DNA of 64,000 nucleotides from Gammaproteobacteria bacterium. GTDB lineage: Bacteria > Pseudomonadota > Gammaproteobacteria > Steroidobacterales > Foliamicaceae. Both the position numbers and the translations under genes were made by a program. The stretch spans positions 46,987-110,986 of the forward strand of contig VYBN01000022.1 of assembly GCA_009844425.1 (NCBI GenBank), given 5' to 3'. Shown here one piece after another: positions 36,172 through 46,785 of the stretch. Every line of letters begins with the position of its first letter. Positions within the stretch are counted from its first letter, which is position 1. A model generated the notes under the pieces. It was given only the letters and a program-made list of their open reading frames with translations, was not told the origin of the DNA and did not search any database.

Positions 36172-38518
36172 CATCGCACTGGTCACCACGATCCTCGTGA
36201 TCGCGCTGGTGCTGTTCGTCACCGAGGCCCTGCGCATGGACATCGTGGCGCTGCTGGTGGTGGGCGCCCTCACCGTAACCGGCCTGGTCACGCCGGCCGA
36301 GGCCGTGGCCGGTTTCAGCAACGAGGCCGTCATCACGCTGTGGGCCATGTTCATCATCAGCGAGGGATTGCTGCGCACCGGGGTGGGGGATCTGATCGGG
36401 CGCTATCTCATGCGCCTGGCGGGCCGCAACGAAGCGGCGCTGGTAGCGGTGATCATGCTCGCGTCCGGCGGGCTTTCGGCGTTCATGAACAACATCGGCG
36501 TGGCGGTGCTGATGCTGCCGGTCGTCATGGGGCTGGCGCGGCGCGCCCGCGTGCCGCCCTCGCGGATGCTGATGCCCCTGGCATTCGGGTGCCTGCTCGG
36601 CGGCCTCACTACCCAGATCGGAACCCCGCCGAACCTCCTGGTCAGCGCCGCGCTCGCGGAGCAGGGCGATTTCAGGTTCCAACTGTTCGACTTCCTGCCG
36701 GTGGGCGGAGCCGCCCTGGTCGGGGGCGTGCTGTTCTTCGTGCTGTTCGGGCGCCGGCTGCTGCCGACCCGCGAGGCGGGCGAGTTCACCAGGACGCGCA
36801 GCCAGCGCAACCTCAGGGCGCTCTACGGACTGCGGGAATTCATGTTCACGGTTTCCCTGAGCGGCGATTCCAGACTCGCCGGACGGACGCTTGCGGAAAG
36901 CCGCGTAGCAGCCCTTGGGCTGATCGTCATCGCCATTGAACGGGGCCGGCGCATCATCCGGCTGCCCGCGCGCCAGTCTGCACTCAGGGCGGGCGACCGG
37001 CTTCTGGTGCAGGGCAAGCGCGAGTACATCGAAGAGTTGCGCGCGTGGCAAGAGGTCATCGGGAGGGGCGAAACGGTGCCCGCCAACCTGCCCCTGACCG
37101 AGAACCTCCGGATGGTGCAGGCGCGGGTCGCCGAGGGCTCGCCGCTGATCCAGAACCCCGTAAACCGGCAGGAGCTGCAACTGAAGACCCGCGGCCTGGC
37201 CATCGCGCTTCGGCGCGGGAACGACGTGCGTCGCTCCGGGCTGAGCCGGCAGCCGCTGCGCGCCGGCGACTTTGTCCTGCTCCAGGGCCGGGTGGAAACG
37301 GCGGACCTGGCCCGGAGAATGGAGGAGTTCGACGAGGTGACCGAGCTCGACCAGGAGACGCTGGAGCGGCTTTACCGGCCCAACGAACGGCTGATCGGCG
37401 TTCGCGTTTCGGCGGGCTCACCGCTGGTCGGCCTTGCCTACGGCGAATCCCGCCTGGCGGAGGCGCTGGAGTTCCGGCTGCTGGCCATCAACCGCGAGGA
37501 CGAAGTCAATTTCATCCCGGATCCGGATGAGGTGCTGCGGGAGGACGACCGCCTGCTTCTGCAGACCCGCAACGAGGACCTGGAAACGCTGCGCGCGGTC
37601 CAGGAGCTCGAGATCGAAGAGGAAATGACGCCAGCCCTGAACCTCTACGCCACCGACAGGCTGGCCACCGAGGAAGTCACGCTGGCGCCGCTGTCGCGCC
37701 TTGGCGGGCGCACTGCGGGGGAAATGGGATTCAACGAGAAGTACGGGCTGGAACTGGTGGCGATCCGGCGCGCCGGGCAGACCCTGCACACCGACCTGCA
37801 GACGGAACGGCTGAACTTCGGCGATGCGCTGCTGCTGGTCGGGCCGCGCAACAATCTCCGCCGGCTGGCCAGGGACCCCTCGTTCATCGAGGTGACTCCC
37901 TTCGTCCCCCGGCGGCCCAGAAAGCGTTATGCCGGACTGATCATGATCGGCGTGATCGGCGCCGTGCTGACCGGCTGGCTGCCGATTTCCATCGCCGCGC
38001 TGATCGGCGCGACCCTCATGGTGCTGATCCGCTGCCTCAGCATGGAGGACGCCTACCGGGCGATCGACTGGCGGGCGGTCTTCCTCATCGCGGGCATGCT
38101 GCCTCTGGGCACGGCGCTGGCCAACACCGGCGCCGCCCGGCTGCTGGCCGGCACCGCGGTCGACCTGCTGGGGACGCTGGGACCGTGGTACGTGATAGGC
38201 GGGCTTTACCTGGTTACGGCGCTGGCCACGATGATCGTCCCCACCGCCGCGCTGGTGGTGCTGATGTCGCCGGTCGTGCTGTCGGCCAGCGCCTCGCTGG
38301 GGATCGCACCCACGACCGCGATGATGGCCATGGCCATGGCGGCGTCGGCCAGCTTCACCAGCCCGATTTCGCATCCGGCCAATATCCTCATCATGGGTCC
38401 CGGCAACTACCGGTTCAAGGACTACATCCGGGCGGGCATCCCGCTTACGCTGCTCGTGTTCGTCATCGTGATGCTGCTGCTGCCGATCTTCTGGCCGCTG
38501 CAGCCGGCGGTTTCGTAG
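36164..38518 (+). CDS. SLC13-type permease with internal TrkA_C domains
   Basis: A 784-aa transporter of the DASS/ArsB superfamily. Two membrane halves (about 1-205 and 585-784) carry the mirrored signature loops NNIGVAVLMLPVV, GGLTTQIGTPPNLL and TSPISHPANILIMG. The cytoplasmic middle (about 220-570) contains TrkA_C/RCK_C-like domains, recognisable from repeated LRAGDRLLVQG-type strands. Members carry sulfate, dicarboxylates or other anions with Na+. The start overlaps the 5-oxoprolinase stop. A second, shorter member lies at 41224. Confidence 0.88.
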   Translation: MFDIALVTTILVIALVLFVTEALRMDIVALLVVGALTVTGLVTPAEAVAGFSNEAVITLWAMFIISEGLLRTGVGDLIGRYLMRLAGRNEAALVAVIMLASGGLSAFMNNIGVAVLMLPVVMGLARRARVPPSRMLMPLAFGCLLGGLTTQIGTPPNLLVSAALAEQGDFRFQLFDFLPVGGAALVGGVLFFVLFGRRLLPTREAGEFTRTRSQRNLRALYGLREFMFTVSLSGDSRLAGRTLAESRVAALGLIVIAIERGRRIIRLPARQSALRAGDRLLVQGKREYIEELRAWQEVIGRGETVPANLPLTENLRMVQARVAEGSPLIQNPVNRQELQLKTRGLAIALRRGNDVRRSGLSRQPLRAGDFVLLQGRVETADLARRMEEFDEVTELDQETLERLYRPNERLIGVRVSAGSPLVGLAYGESRLAEALEFRLLAINREDEVNFIPDPDEVLREDDRLLLQTRNEDLETLRAVQELEIEEEMTPALNLYATDRLATEEVTLAPLSRLGGRTAGEMGFNEKYGLELVAIRRAGQTLHTDLQTERLNFGDALLLVGPRNNLRRLARDPSFIEVTPFVPRRPRKRYAGLIMIGVIGAVLTGWLPISIAALIGATLMVLIRCLSMEDAYRAIDWRAVFLIAGMLPLGTALANTGAARLLAGTAVDLLGTLGPWYVIGGLYLVTALATMIVPTAALVVLMSPVVLSASASLGIAPTTAMMAMAMAASASFTSPISHPANILIMGPGNYRFKDYIRAGIPLTLLVFVIVMLLLPIFWPLQPAVS

Positions 38519-39738
38519 TGTCGGGCGAATCTGTGCTGATCGTCGGCGGGGGCCAGGCCGCGGCCCAACTGGTCGTTTCGCTTCGGCTCGGCGGCCACGG
38601 CGGGCCGATAACGCTGGTCAGCGACGAGAATGCGCCTCCCTATCAGCGCCCGCCGCTTTCCAAGCAATACCTGGCCGGCGAACTCGAGCGCGAGCGGCTG
38701 CTGCTTCGCCGGGCGGAGTACTACGAGTCCAGGGACGTCGAGCTGCGCCTGGGGCGCCGGGTGCTGACCGTGGACCGCGGCAACAAGCTTGCGGTACTGG
38801 ACAACGGCGAGGAACTCGGCTACGACCGTCTGGTGCTGGCCACGGGAAGCGTTCTGCGCAAGCTCGATGCGCCGGGCTCGGAGCTGCCCGGCATCCACTA
38901 TCTGAGGTCGCTGGGCGACGCCGACGCGCTGCACGAAGAGCTTGCTCCGGGGCGGCGGATCGTGATTGTGGGCGGAGGGTACATAGGGCTGGAAGTGGCG
39001 GCCACGGCGGCGAAGGCAGGCGCCGAAGTCGCCGTCCTGGAGGCCGAGAGGCGGGTGATGAGCCGAGTGGCCAGCGCCGCCGTTGCCGATTGGCTCACCG
39101 GCCTGCACCGGCAATCCGGCGTGCGCATTCGGGTCGGGGAGCAGGTCCGGGGTTTCGCCGGGCGGCGCCGCGTCGAGGCGGTCGAAACGGCCAATGGCGC
39201 GTATGCCGCCGATGCCGTGGTGGTGGGCATCGGCGTCCTTCCGTCGGCGGACCTTGCCCGTGAGTGCGGCCTTGGGGAAGACGATGGCATCCTGACCGAC
39301 GAGCACTGCCAGACCGAAGACGAATCGGTACTGGCCGCGGGCGATTGCGCGCGCGCGGTCAATACCGCCCTGGGGTTCGCCGTGCGCCTCGAATCGGTGC
39401 AGAACGCGGTGGACCACGGCCAGGTGGCCGCCTCGGTGATCCTCGGCGATCCGAAACCCTATTCCGGCCTGCCCTGGTTCTGGTCGGACCAGTTTCACGT
39501 AAAGCTGCAGATCGCGGGACTCGCCCGGCCCGGCGACGACACCGTGTTGCGCGGCGATCCATCCTCCGGCCGTTTCGCGGCGTTCCGCCTGCGCGAAGGC
39601 AGACTGACCGCGGTGGAGGCCGTTTCCAGTCCGCGGGATTTCATGGCGGGGAAGAAACTGATCGCCGCGGGCGCCGCCCCCGATGCCGGTCTGCTGACCG
39701 ACGAATCCGTTGCCCTCAAGGACCTGATCCAGGCTTGA
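38518..39738 (+). CDS. ferredoxin-reductase-like FAD/NAD oxidoreductase
   Basis: A 406-aa flavoprotein of the putidaredoxin/HcaD reductase type. It has two dinucleotide-binding sites (VLIVGGGQAAAQL near the N-terminus, IVIVGGGYIGLEVAATAA near 147), PPYQRPPLSKQYLAGE, the VLAAGDCA flavin motif, and a C-terminal reductase domain with LPWFWSDQFHVKLQ. These enzymes pass electrons from NADH to a ferredoxin or rubredoxin serving an oxygenase. GTG 38518 overlaps the SLC13 stop. No partner ferredoxin or oxygenase is adjacent. The stop codon lies within a 17-bp match to a mobile-element end. Confidence 0.88.
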   Translation: MSGESVLIVGGGQAAAQLVVSLRLGGHGGPITLVSDENAPPYQRPPLSKQYLAGELERERLLLRRAEYYESRDVELRLGRRVLTVDRGNKLAVLDNGEELGYDRLVLATGSVLRKLDAPGSELPGIHYLRSLGDADALHEELAPGRRIVIVGGGYIGLEVAATAAKAGAEVAVLEAERRVMSRVASAAVADWLTGLHRQSGVRIRVGEQVRGFAGRRRVEAVETANGAYAADAVVVGIGVLPSADLARECGLGEDDGILTDEHCQTEDESVLAAGDCARAVNTALGFAVRLESVQNAVDHGQVAASVILGDPKPYSGLPWFWSDQFHVKLQIAGLARPGDDTVLRGDPSSGRFAAFRLREGRLTAVEAVSSPRDFMAGKKLIAAGAAPDAGLLTDESVALKDLIQA

Positions 39739-39749
39739 CACGACACTAG
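39733..39749 (-). repeat. solitary terminal-repeat sequence
   Basis: The 17 bp GCTTGACACGACACTAG is the exact inverse complement of the left end (50621-50636 and the adjacent C) of the inverted-repeat element at 50.6 kb. The gene stop TGA at 39736-39738 is inside it. No partner end or element body is found nearby, so it is a remnant or an independent use of the sequence. Confidence 0.5.
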
Positions 39750-39827
39750 ACCCGCCGCACCCATAACGTTGCGAACGCAGCCAATTTCCCGATTGCCGGG
39801 CGGGCATTCTCCCGGCACATTCGGGGC

Positions 39828-41156
39828 ATGGATCCGCGGGCGATGGGCATTGGCGGGCGGCGGGCGCATGCGCGCGCCCTGGCAGCGATTGCCGTGCGCG
39901 GCGAAGCGGAGCCGCAGCGCTGGCGAGGTTATTTCGAGCGGCTGCTGAGCGGCGAAACCATCGGACCGCTGCCATTCAATGCCGCGGACTCACCTACGGC
40001 AGGCCATGCCGTCTCCGGACAATATGCCTTCCGCCTACGAGTCGGACCGGACGACTCGCCCGATTCCGGCGGTCCTGCGCTACGGGCATTTCGCGACTGC
40101 CTGGCGCAACCGGGAGAGCAGGACGTCGCGATCGGGGTCGACCTCTCAGGAATTGTCCCGGATCAATTCGACGCCTGGCTCGACGCGCTGATCCGCGGGA
40201 TCCGGAGGCAGGCCAAAGACCGGCCCGCAGTTCCACCGGTGGTCTTTTCGCTGCGCGCCGAACACCCGGCATCCCGCACCCTGCTGAATGCCGTGCAGGA
40301 TAACGGCCGGGCAGGCCCGCGCGCAGCCTTGCGGGTGGGCGCAGGAACCTTCCGCGATGCGGCGCTGTGGGAAGAACTGGTTTGCGCCAGTCACGCCAAT
40401 CCGCGTATCGACCTGGTCCTTGCGGGCCGGAAGCAGCCGCTGACGGACCTGATGGGAAGCGAGAAGCCGGACGCGATCATGCCGCTGAGCCTGTTCGAGG
40501 CCCCCGCCGATACCGCCTGGCTGGGCATGCAATTCGACTTGAGCGCGATCCCCGCGGAGCAGATCGAGCGCGGCACGGGACACCTGAAGAAGCTCGTTCG
40601 GGTTGGAGTACGACTGGCCGACAACCTGATCGATGCCGTGACGTGGCCTTCGGAGCAACTGCGCCGAGACGCCCTGGCCAATCGCCGGCTTGCCGCGCAC
40701 GTCACCGGGATCGGGGACCTGGTGCTGCGGCACGGGCTGGATCCGGCGTCCTTCTCCACGCTGCGGCTGCTGCAACGCTGGCTGACGCTGTTCAAGCGCC
40801 AGTTGCTGCGCGAATCGCTGCGCCTGGCCCGGGAGCGCGGACCGTACCCGGCGCTCAACGCGGAACAACTGGTGCGCACGCTTGCCCCGCGTTACGGCGA
40901 TGTCCGCGCGCGCCGGATCATCTCCCGGCGCAGCCCGCGTCACCGCCAGCTCCTGGCGCTCTCGCCGTACTGCGTACTGCCGCGCCGGGCAAGCGCCATT
41001 CCGGCCCGCAAATGGCTGAACCTGCTGCCGCTCGTCCGCGTTGCGGACAATCTCACGATGCACGGCAGCCAGGTTCGCTCGCTGCTCGACCGGGCCGATT
41101 ACGAGCGCCTGCTCCGTTCGACCTGGGCATTGCTGCGCGCCGGTCAGGGCCCCTGA
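39828..41156 (+). CDS. divergent ribonucleotide-reductase-like protein
   Basis: A 442-aa protein. Residues about 250-345 (VRVGVRLADNLIDAVTWP, then ANRRLAAHVTGIGDLVLRHGL, and RLARERGPYPAL) align by pattern with the conserved C-terminal barrel segment of class II/Ia ribonucleotide reductase large subunits. The position where the CNLGS active-site cysteine motif would lie reads AWLGMQFDLSAI, and no cysteine pairs are seen, so nucleotide reduction is unlikely. Catalytic subunits are also usually much longer. The ATG at 39828 follows an 89-bp gap. It may be a structural or regulatory descendant of the reductase. No symbol is warranted. Confidence 0.65.
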   Translation: MDPRAMGIGGRRAHARALAAIAVRGEAEPQRWRGYFERLLSGETIGPLPFNAADSPTAGHAVSGQYAFRLRVGPDDSPDSGGPALRAFRDCLAQPGEQDVAIGVDLSGIVPDQFDAWLDALIRGIRRQAKDRPAVPPVVFSLRAEHPASRTLLNAVQDNGRAGPRAALRVGAGTFRDAALWEELVCASHANPRIDLVLAGRKQPLTDLMGSEKPDAIMPLSLFEAPADTAWLGMQFDLSAIPAEQIERGTGHLKKLVRVGVRLADNLIDAVTWPSEQLRRDALANRRLAAHVTGIGDLVLRHGLDPASFSTLRLLQRWLTLFKRQLLRESLRLARERGPYPALNAEQLVRTLAPRYGDVRARRIISRRSPRHRQLLALSPYCVLPRRASAIPARKWLNLLPLVRVADNLTMHGSQVRSLLDRADYERLLRSTWALLRAGQGP

Positions 41157-41223
41157 AGCAACCATCCCCGGCGACAACGGGGCTGCTACCATAGCGGCCT
41201 CCATTCTGCTGGAGGGTCAGGTC

Positions 41224-43026
41224 TTGCCGGAGTTCCCGGGCGCACACGCGCTGATGGTGATGCTGCTCACCGTGTTCGCGCTGTACCTGTTTACCCGTGA
41301 CCGGATTCCCCTGGAAACCGCCGGCATGGGCGTGTTGCTGGTGCTGCTGCTCGTATTCCATTTCTGGCCGCTGGAGCAGGACGGCGAACTTGTCCGGCCA
41401 ACGGACTTCCTGCTCAACCTGGGCCATGAAGCGCTCGTTACGATTACGGCGCTGCTGGTGGCCGGCAAGGGTCTCGAAACTACCGGTGCGCTACGCCCGG
41501 TAGCCCTGTTCTTCACCCGGCTCTGGACCCGGCAGCCGCTGCTCGCCGCGCTGCTGACGCTGGTCGGCTCCGCCGTTTTCAGCGCTTTCGTCAACAACAC
41601 GCCCGTGGTGGTGATGCTGCTTCCCGTGCTTATCGCCGCGGCGCTGCACGCCAAACAGGCGCCGTCGTCGATCCTGCTGCCGATGGGCTTCGCGACCCTG
41701 ATCGGCGGCATGTCCACGGTGATCGGCACGTCCACCAATCTGCTGGTCGTGAAGCTGGCCGAGCAGGACCTGGGTCTTCCCACTTTCGGCATGTTCTCCT
41801 TCAGCCTGCCGGTGCTGCTGGTGGGAAGCGTCGCCATGTTGTTCCTGTGGCTCGTTGCGCCCCGCCTGGTGCCGGAGCGCACGCTGCCGCTGGCCAAGGC
41901 CAATCTTCTTTTCACGTCCACGCTGATCATCGAGCCCGGCGGCTTCGCGGACGGCAAGACGGTCGCGGAGATTCGGGCCCGCACCAACAATGAAATGCTG
42001 ATTACCCGGATCGTGCGCGGCAACAACGTATTCCTTCATGGGCTTGACACACTACAGATCAGGGCGGGCGACCGCCTGTTCGTACGGGACACGATGGAGC
42101 GCCTGAGCGAATACGAAGAAACGCTCGGCGCCTCGTTGCCGCATGGCCAAGACCGGTTCCGCGACGAACCCCAGCAGATCGCGGAACTCGTGGTGACGCG
42201 GGGCTCGCCGCTGGACAAGCGCAGCGTGCGCGCGGCGCACCTGGACGAAATCTACGGGCTGGTGCCGCTGGCCATCCATCGCTCCGGCGCCCGCGAGGCG
42301 CCCACGCACGACCTGCTGAACGTGCGGCTGAACACCGGAGACGTGTTGCTGGTGCAGGCATCGCGCGCCGAAATCCGCCGCCTCGCCACGGAGTCCGCAA
42401 TGCTGGTGCTGGGCCGGGTCGTGGAGCTGCCCCGCGCCGGCAGGGCCAAGGCCGCGGTGGGGATCATGGCTGCCATCATCGTTCCGGCGGCGCTGGGCTG
42501 GGTACCGATCGTGCTCACTGCCGTGACCGGAGCCGGTCTGATGATCGCGGCCAAGTGCCTGAGCTGGAGGAACGTGCGCGACGCCTTCAACGTCCCTCTG
42601 ACCATCATCATCGTGGCCAGCCTGAGCCTCGGCCAGGCACTGATCAAGACCGGCGCGGCCGACTGGCTGGCGCAGGTGTTCGTGGTGCTTTCGGGCGACC
42701 TGCCGATTCCGCTGATACTCAGCGGCCTGATGCTTCTGATGGCGATACTGACCAACATCGTGTCGAACAACGCCGCGGCCATCATCGGAACGCCGATCGC
42801 ATACTCGTTCGCCACCGGCCTGGGCGCGCCGGTGGAGCCCTTCATCCTGGCGGTGATATTCGGCGCCAACATGAGCTTCCTCACGCCGATCGGTTACCAG
42901 ACCAACCTGCTGATCATGAGCGCGGGAGGCTACCGGCGCCTGGACTTTCTGCGCATCGGCGCGCCGCTCACCCTGATCATGTGGCTGGGCTTCTCGCTGC
43001 TGCTGCCCATGATGTACACGCTCTAG
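41224..43026 (+). CDS. SLC13-type permease with TrkA_C domain
   Basis: A 600-aa transporter related to the one at 36164. Its membrane halves have FSAFVNNTPVVVMLLPVL, GGMSTVIGTSTNLLVV and a second-half SNNAAAIIGTPIAYSFA with TPIGYQTNLLIMSAGGY; the middle region (about 220-410) contains TrkA_C-like folds (LQIRAGDRLFVRD, VRLNTGDVLLVQ). I take TTG 41224 as start, with GGAGG about 9 nt upstream; ATG 41254 is the alternative. The frame is open to 41041 only by overlap with the preceding gene. The substrate is an anion, otherwise unknown. Confidence 0.85.
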   Translation: MPEFPGAHALMVMLLTVFALYLFTRDRIPLETAGMGVLLVLLLVFHFWPLEQDGELVRPTDFLLNLGHEALVTITALLVAGKGLETTGALRPVALFFTRLWTRQPLLAALLTLVGSAVFSAFVNNTPVVVMLLPVLIAAALHAKQAPSSILLPMGFATLIGGMSTVIGTSTNLLVVKLAEQDLGLPTFGMFSFSLPVLLVGSVAMLFLWLVAPRLVPERTLPLAKANLLFTSTLIIEPGGFADGKTVAEIRARTNNEMLITRIVRGNNVFLHGLDTLQIRAGDRLFVRDTMERLSEYEETLGASLPHGQDRFRDEPQQIAELVVTRGSPLDKRSVRAAHLDEIYGLVPLAIHRSGAREAPTHDLLNVRLNTGDVLLVQASRAEIRRLATESAMLVLGRVVELPRAGRAKAAVGIMAAIIVPAALGWVPIVLTAVTGAGLMIAAKCLSWRNVRDAFNVPLTIIIVASLSLGQALIKTGAADWLAQVFVVLSGDLPIPLILSGLMLLMAILTNIVSNNAAAIIGTPIAYSFATGLGAPVEPFILAVIFGANMSFLTPIGYQTNLLIMSAGGYRRLDFLRIGAPLTLIMWLGFSLLLPMMYTL

Positions 43027-43046
43027 GCGTCTCCTGAAAGTACGCA

Positions 43047-44081
43047 GTGAACGCGCAGACTGAAACGCTCCGTTCCATGCTGGAACGGCTGTTGGCCGGC
43101 GAGGACCTCTCCGAGGACCAGGCCGAGGCCGCGATGCGCGAACTGGCCGGTGGAGAAGCCGAACCGGCGCTGGCCGGCGCGCTGCTCGCGGCACTGCGCC
43201 TGAAAGGGGAAAGCGCCGCGGAACTGCGCGGTTTCGCGCGGGGAATGCGCGCGCTGGCGATCCGCCCGGAACTGCCGCCGGGCAGGCCCGTTGCCGATGT
43301 GGTCGGCACCGGCGGCGACGGTTCCGGCAGCATCAACCTGTCCACGGGGGCCGGACTGCTGGCGGCTTCCTGCGGAGTGCGCATCGCAAAGCACGGCAAC
43401 CGGGCGGTGTCCAGCAAGACCGGCAGCGCCGACGTGCTGCAGGCGCTGGGCGTGGCCTGGCCGAGTACGGCCGAAGACGTTACGCGGTCGCTCGAAGCCC
43501 ACGGCTTCGCCTTCATGTTCGCGCCCTATTTCCACCCGGCGATGAAGTCGATCGCGCCGATCCGGGCGGCGCTGGGCGTGCGCACGGTATTCAACCTGCT
43601 GGGTCCCCTGGCTAATCCGGCGCAGCCTCCCTTCATGCTGGTCGGCGTTTTCAGCGCCGAGGCGGCAGCCCTGATGGCGGATACGCTGAGCGGACTCGAC
43701 ATCGAGCGCTGCTTCGTCGTGCACGGCGAACCGGGCTGGGACGAGCCAACTCCCGTGGGCCGATTCCTGCTGATCGACGTTCGTCCCGGCGAGGTTCGCA
43801 AGCGCACCGTGGACCCCGTCGACTTCGGCATTCCGCGCTGCAAGCCATCCGACCTGGCGGGCGGCGAGCGCGATTACAACGCCGCCACCCTTGAGGGCGC
43901 CCTGCGCGGCAAAGGGGCCGAAGCATTGAACGACGCGCTCGTGTTGCAGGCGGGACTGGTACTGGAACTCGTCGGCGCGGCCGGTAGCCTGCCCGAAGGC
44001 CTGAGCGCGGCGCGTGAAGCACTGCTGTCGGGCGCGGCGGGAAGACTGCTCGAGGACATGCGGGGCGCAGCGGCGCCATGA
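43047..44081 (+). CDS. trpD: anthranilate phosphoribosyltransferase
   Basis: A 344-aa enzyme joining anthranilate and PRPP in tryptophan synthesis. Diagnostic motifs are VVGTGGDGSGSINLSTG (PRPP and Mg), KHGNRAVSSKTGSADVLQALG and FAPYFHPAMKSIAPIRAALGVRT, written here in parts: HPAMKSIAPIRAALG and FNLLGPLANPA. It starts the trp cluster 20 bp after the SLC13 gene; its stop overlaps trpC. No leader peptide or attenuator is visible upstream, and trpE and trpG are not in the window. Confidence 0.95.
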   Translation: MNAQTETLRSMLERLLAGEDLSEDQAEAAMRELAGGEAEPALAGALLAALRLKGESAAELRGFARGMRALAIRPELPPGRPVADVVGTGGDGSGSINLSTGAGLLAASCGVRIAKHGNRAVSSKTGSADVLQALGVAWPSTAEDVTRSLEAHGFAFMFAPYFHPAMKSIAPIRAALGVRTVFNLLGPLANPAQPPFMLVGVFSAEAAALMADTLSGLDIERCFVVHGEPGWDEPTPVGRFLLIDVRPGEVRKRTVDPVDFGIPRCKPSDLAGGERDYNAATLEGALRGKGAEALNDALVLQAGLVLELVGAAGSLPEGLSAAREALLSGAAGRLLEDMRGAAAP

Positions 44082-44905
44082 GCGGCGGATTTCTCGAGCG
44101 CATGGCGGAATCCAGCCGCCGGCGCTCCGCCGCAGCGAAGGAGCGCATGACCGAGGACGAGCTGCGCCGCCGCGTCGAACGGCTGCCGCCTCCGCCGTCC
44201 ATTGACTTCTCGCCCCACGGTTTCGACCTGATCGCCGAGATCAAGCCGCGCTCGCCCAGCGAGGGCCGGTTGGCCGGCGCCGATTTCTCGCCGGCCGCGC
44301 TGGCCCGGCAGTATGCGGAGGCAGGCGCCGCGGCGCTGTCGGTCCTGACCGAACCCAGCCGCTTCGGCGGATCGCTTGAGTTGCTGGCCAGCATCGCAGG
44401 GACTGCCGGGCACACGCCCGTCATGCGCAAGGATTTTCTGGTCGATCCCTACCAGGTTCTGGAGGCGCGATTGCATGGCGCATCGGGCGTGCTGCTGATC
44501 GTCGGCATGACCGACGACGCCAACACCGAAGCGATGCTCGGGACCGCCCAGGCCTGCGGCATGTTTTCGCTGCTTGAGGCGTTCGGGAAAGCGGAGCTTG
44601 AACGCGCGCGGGAAATGGCCGGCCGCCTTGACGCGCCGCGCGACAAGGCGTTGCTGGGACTGAATTGCCGCGACCTGCGCACCCTGAAGGTGGACCCGGC
44701 GCGGTTCGGGCGCGTGGATCCCCAGGACGCAGGCGGCTACCGGATGATTGCCGAGAGCGGAATCGAGGACGCGCGGCAGGCGGGCGAACTGGCCGCCCAC
44801 GGCTGGGACGGCTTGCTAATCGGCACGGCCCTGATGCGCGCCGCGGATCCGCGGGCGCTGGCCGCCGGCATGCTGGCCGAGGGCCGCCGGAGAAGACAGC
44901 CGTGA
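44078..44905 (+). CDS. trpC: indole-3-glycerol phosphate synthase
   Basis: A 275-aa TIM-barrel enzyme that closes the indole ring from CdRP. It shows FDLIAEIKPRSPSEG with the catalytic Lys, ALSVLTEPSRFGGSLELL, PVMRKDFLVDPYQV with the second Lys, GLNCRDLRTLKVD and IAESGIEDA. It overlaps trpD by 4 nt (ATGA) and trpF by 4 nt (GTGA), so translation is coupled through the cluster. It is a stand-alone enzyme, not fused to TrpF as in E. coli. Confidence 0.95.
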   Translation: MSGGFLERMAESSRRRSAAAKERMTEDELRRRVERLPPPPSIDFSPHGFDLIAEIKPRSPSEGRLAGADFSPAALARQYAEAGAAALSVLTEPSRFGGSLELLASIAGTAGHTPVMRKDFLVDPYQVLEARLHGASGVLLIVGMTDDANTEAMLGTAQACGMFSLLEAFGKAELERAREMAGRLDAPRDKALLGLNCRDLRTLKVDPARFGRVDPQDAGGYRMIAESGIEDARQAGELAAHGWDGLLIGTALMRAADPRALAAGMLAEGRRRRQP

Positions 44906-45506
44906 GCCTGTTCGTGAAAATCTGCGGGGTCACCCGTCCCGACGCGGTGGAGGCAGCGGTAGAGGCGGGCGCCGATGCGATCGGCTTCAACTTCCACCCG
45001 CCCTCACCCCGGTTCCTTTCTCCCCAGCGGGCGACGGCGCTGGCCGGACCGGTTCCCGGGCATGTGCAGCGAGTTGCGGTTATGCTGCGCCCGCAACAAG
45101 AGGAGTGGGACGAGGTGTTCGAGGGTTTCAGACCGGATTGCCTGCAGGCGGATGCCGACTGCCTGGCGGAATTGCGCCTGCCCGACGATGTCGGGAGGTT
45201 GCCTGTGTACAGGGACCATGAGCAATTGGACACCGACAATTTTTCGATTGAAATACCCTGCCTTTTCGAGAGCGCCGTCAGCGGCAAGGGCCGTCCGCCG
45301 AGTTGGAAGCGGGCAGCGCTCCTGGCCCGCCACGCCCGGGTGATGCTGGCCGGCGGCCTTGATCCCGAGAATGTCGGCAAGGCCGTTCGCCGCGTGCGTC
45401 CGTGGGGCGTGGACGTGAGCTCCGGCGTGGAGTCAAGCGCCGGCGTGAAGGACCCCCGGCGGGTTCGCGCATTCATTCGCGCCGCCCGGCAGGCGGACCT
45501 GTCCTG

Positions 45507-45507
<1 letters not shown>
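44902..45507 (+). CDS. trpF: phosphoribosylanthranilate isomerase
   Basis: A 201-aa TIM-barrel isomerase catalysing the Amadori step before TrpC. Recognisable motifs: VKICGVTRPDAVEAAVEAGADAIGF in parts (KICGVTRPDA with the catalytic Cys, GADAIGFNFHPPSPR), MLAGGLDPENV and GVDVSSGVESSAGVKD with the catalytic Asp. Start GTG 44902 overlaps the trpC stop and the stop overlaps the trpB ATG (TGATG). Confidence 0.94.
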
Positions 45508-46781
<1,274 letters not shown>

Positions 46782-46785
46782 TGGG

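Noticed and set aside
43026..43047. A trp leader peptide or attenuator before trpD.
   Set aside because: Only 20 bp separate trpD from the SLC13 gene, leaving no room for a leader; no Trp-rich short frame is present.
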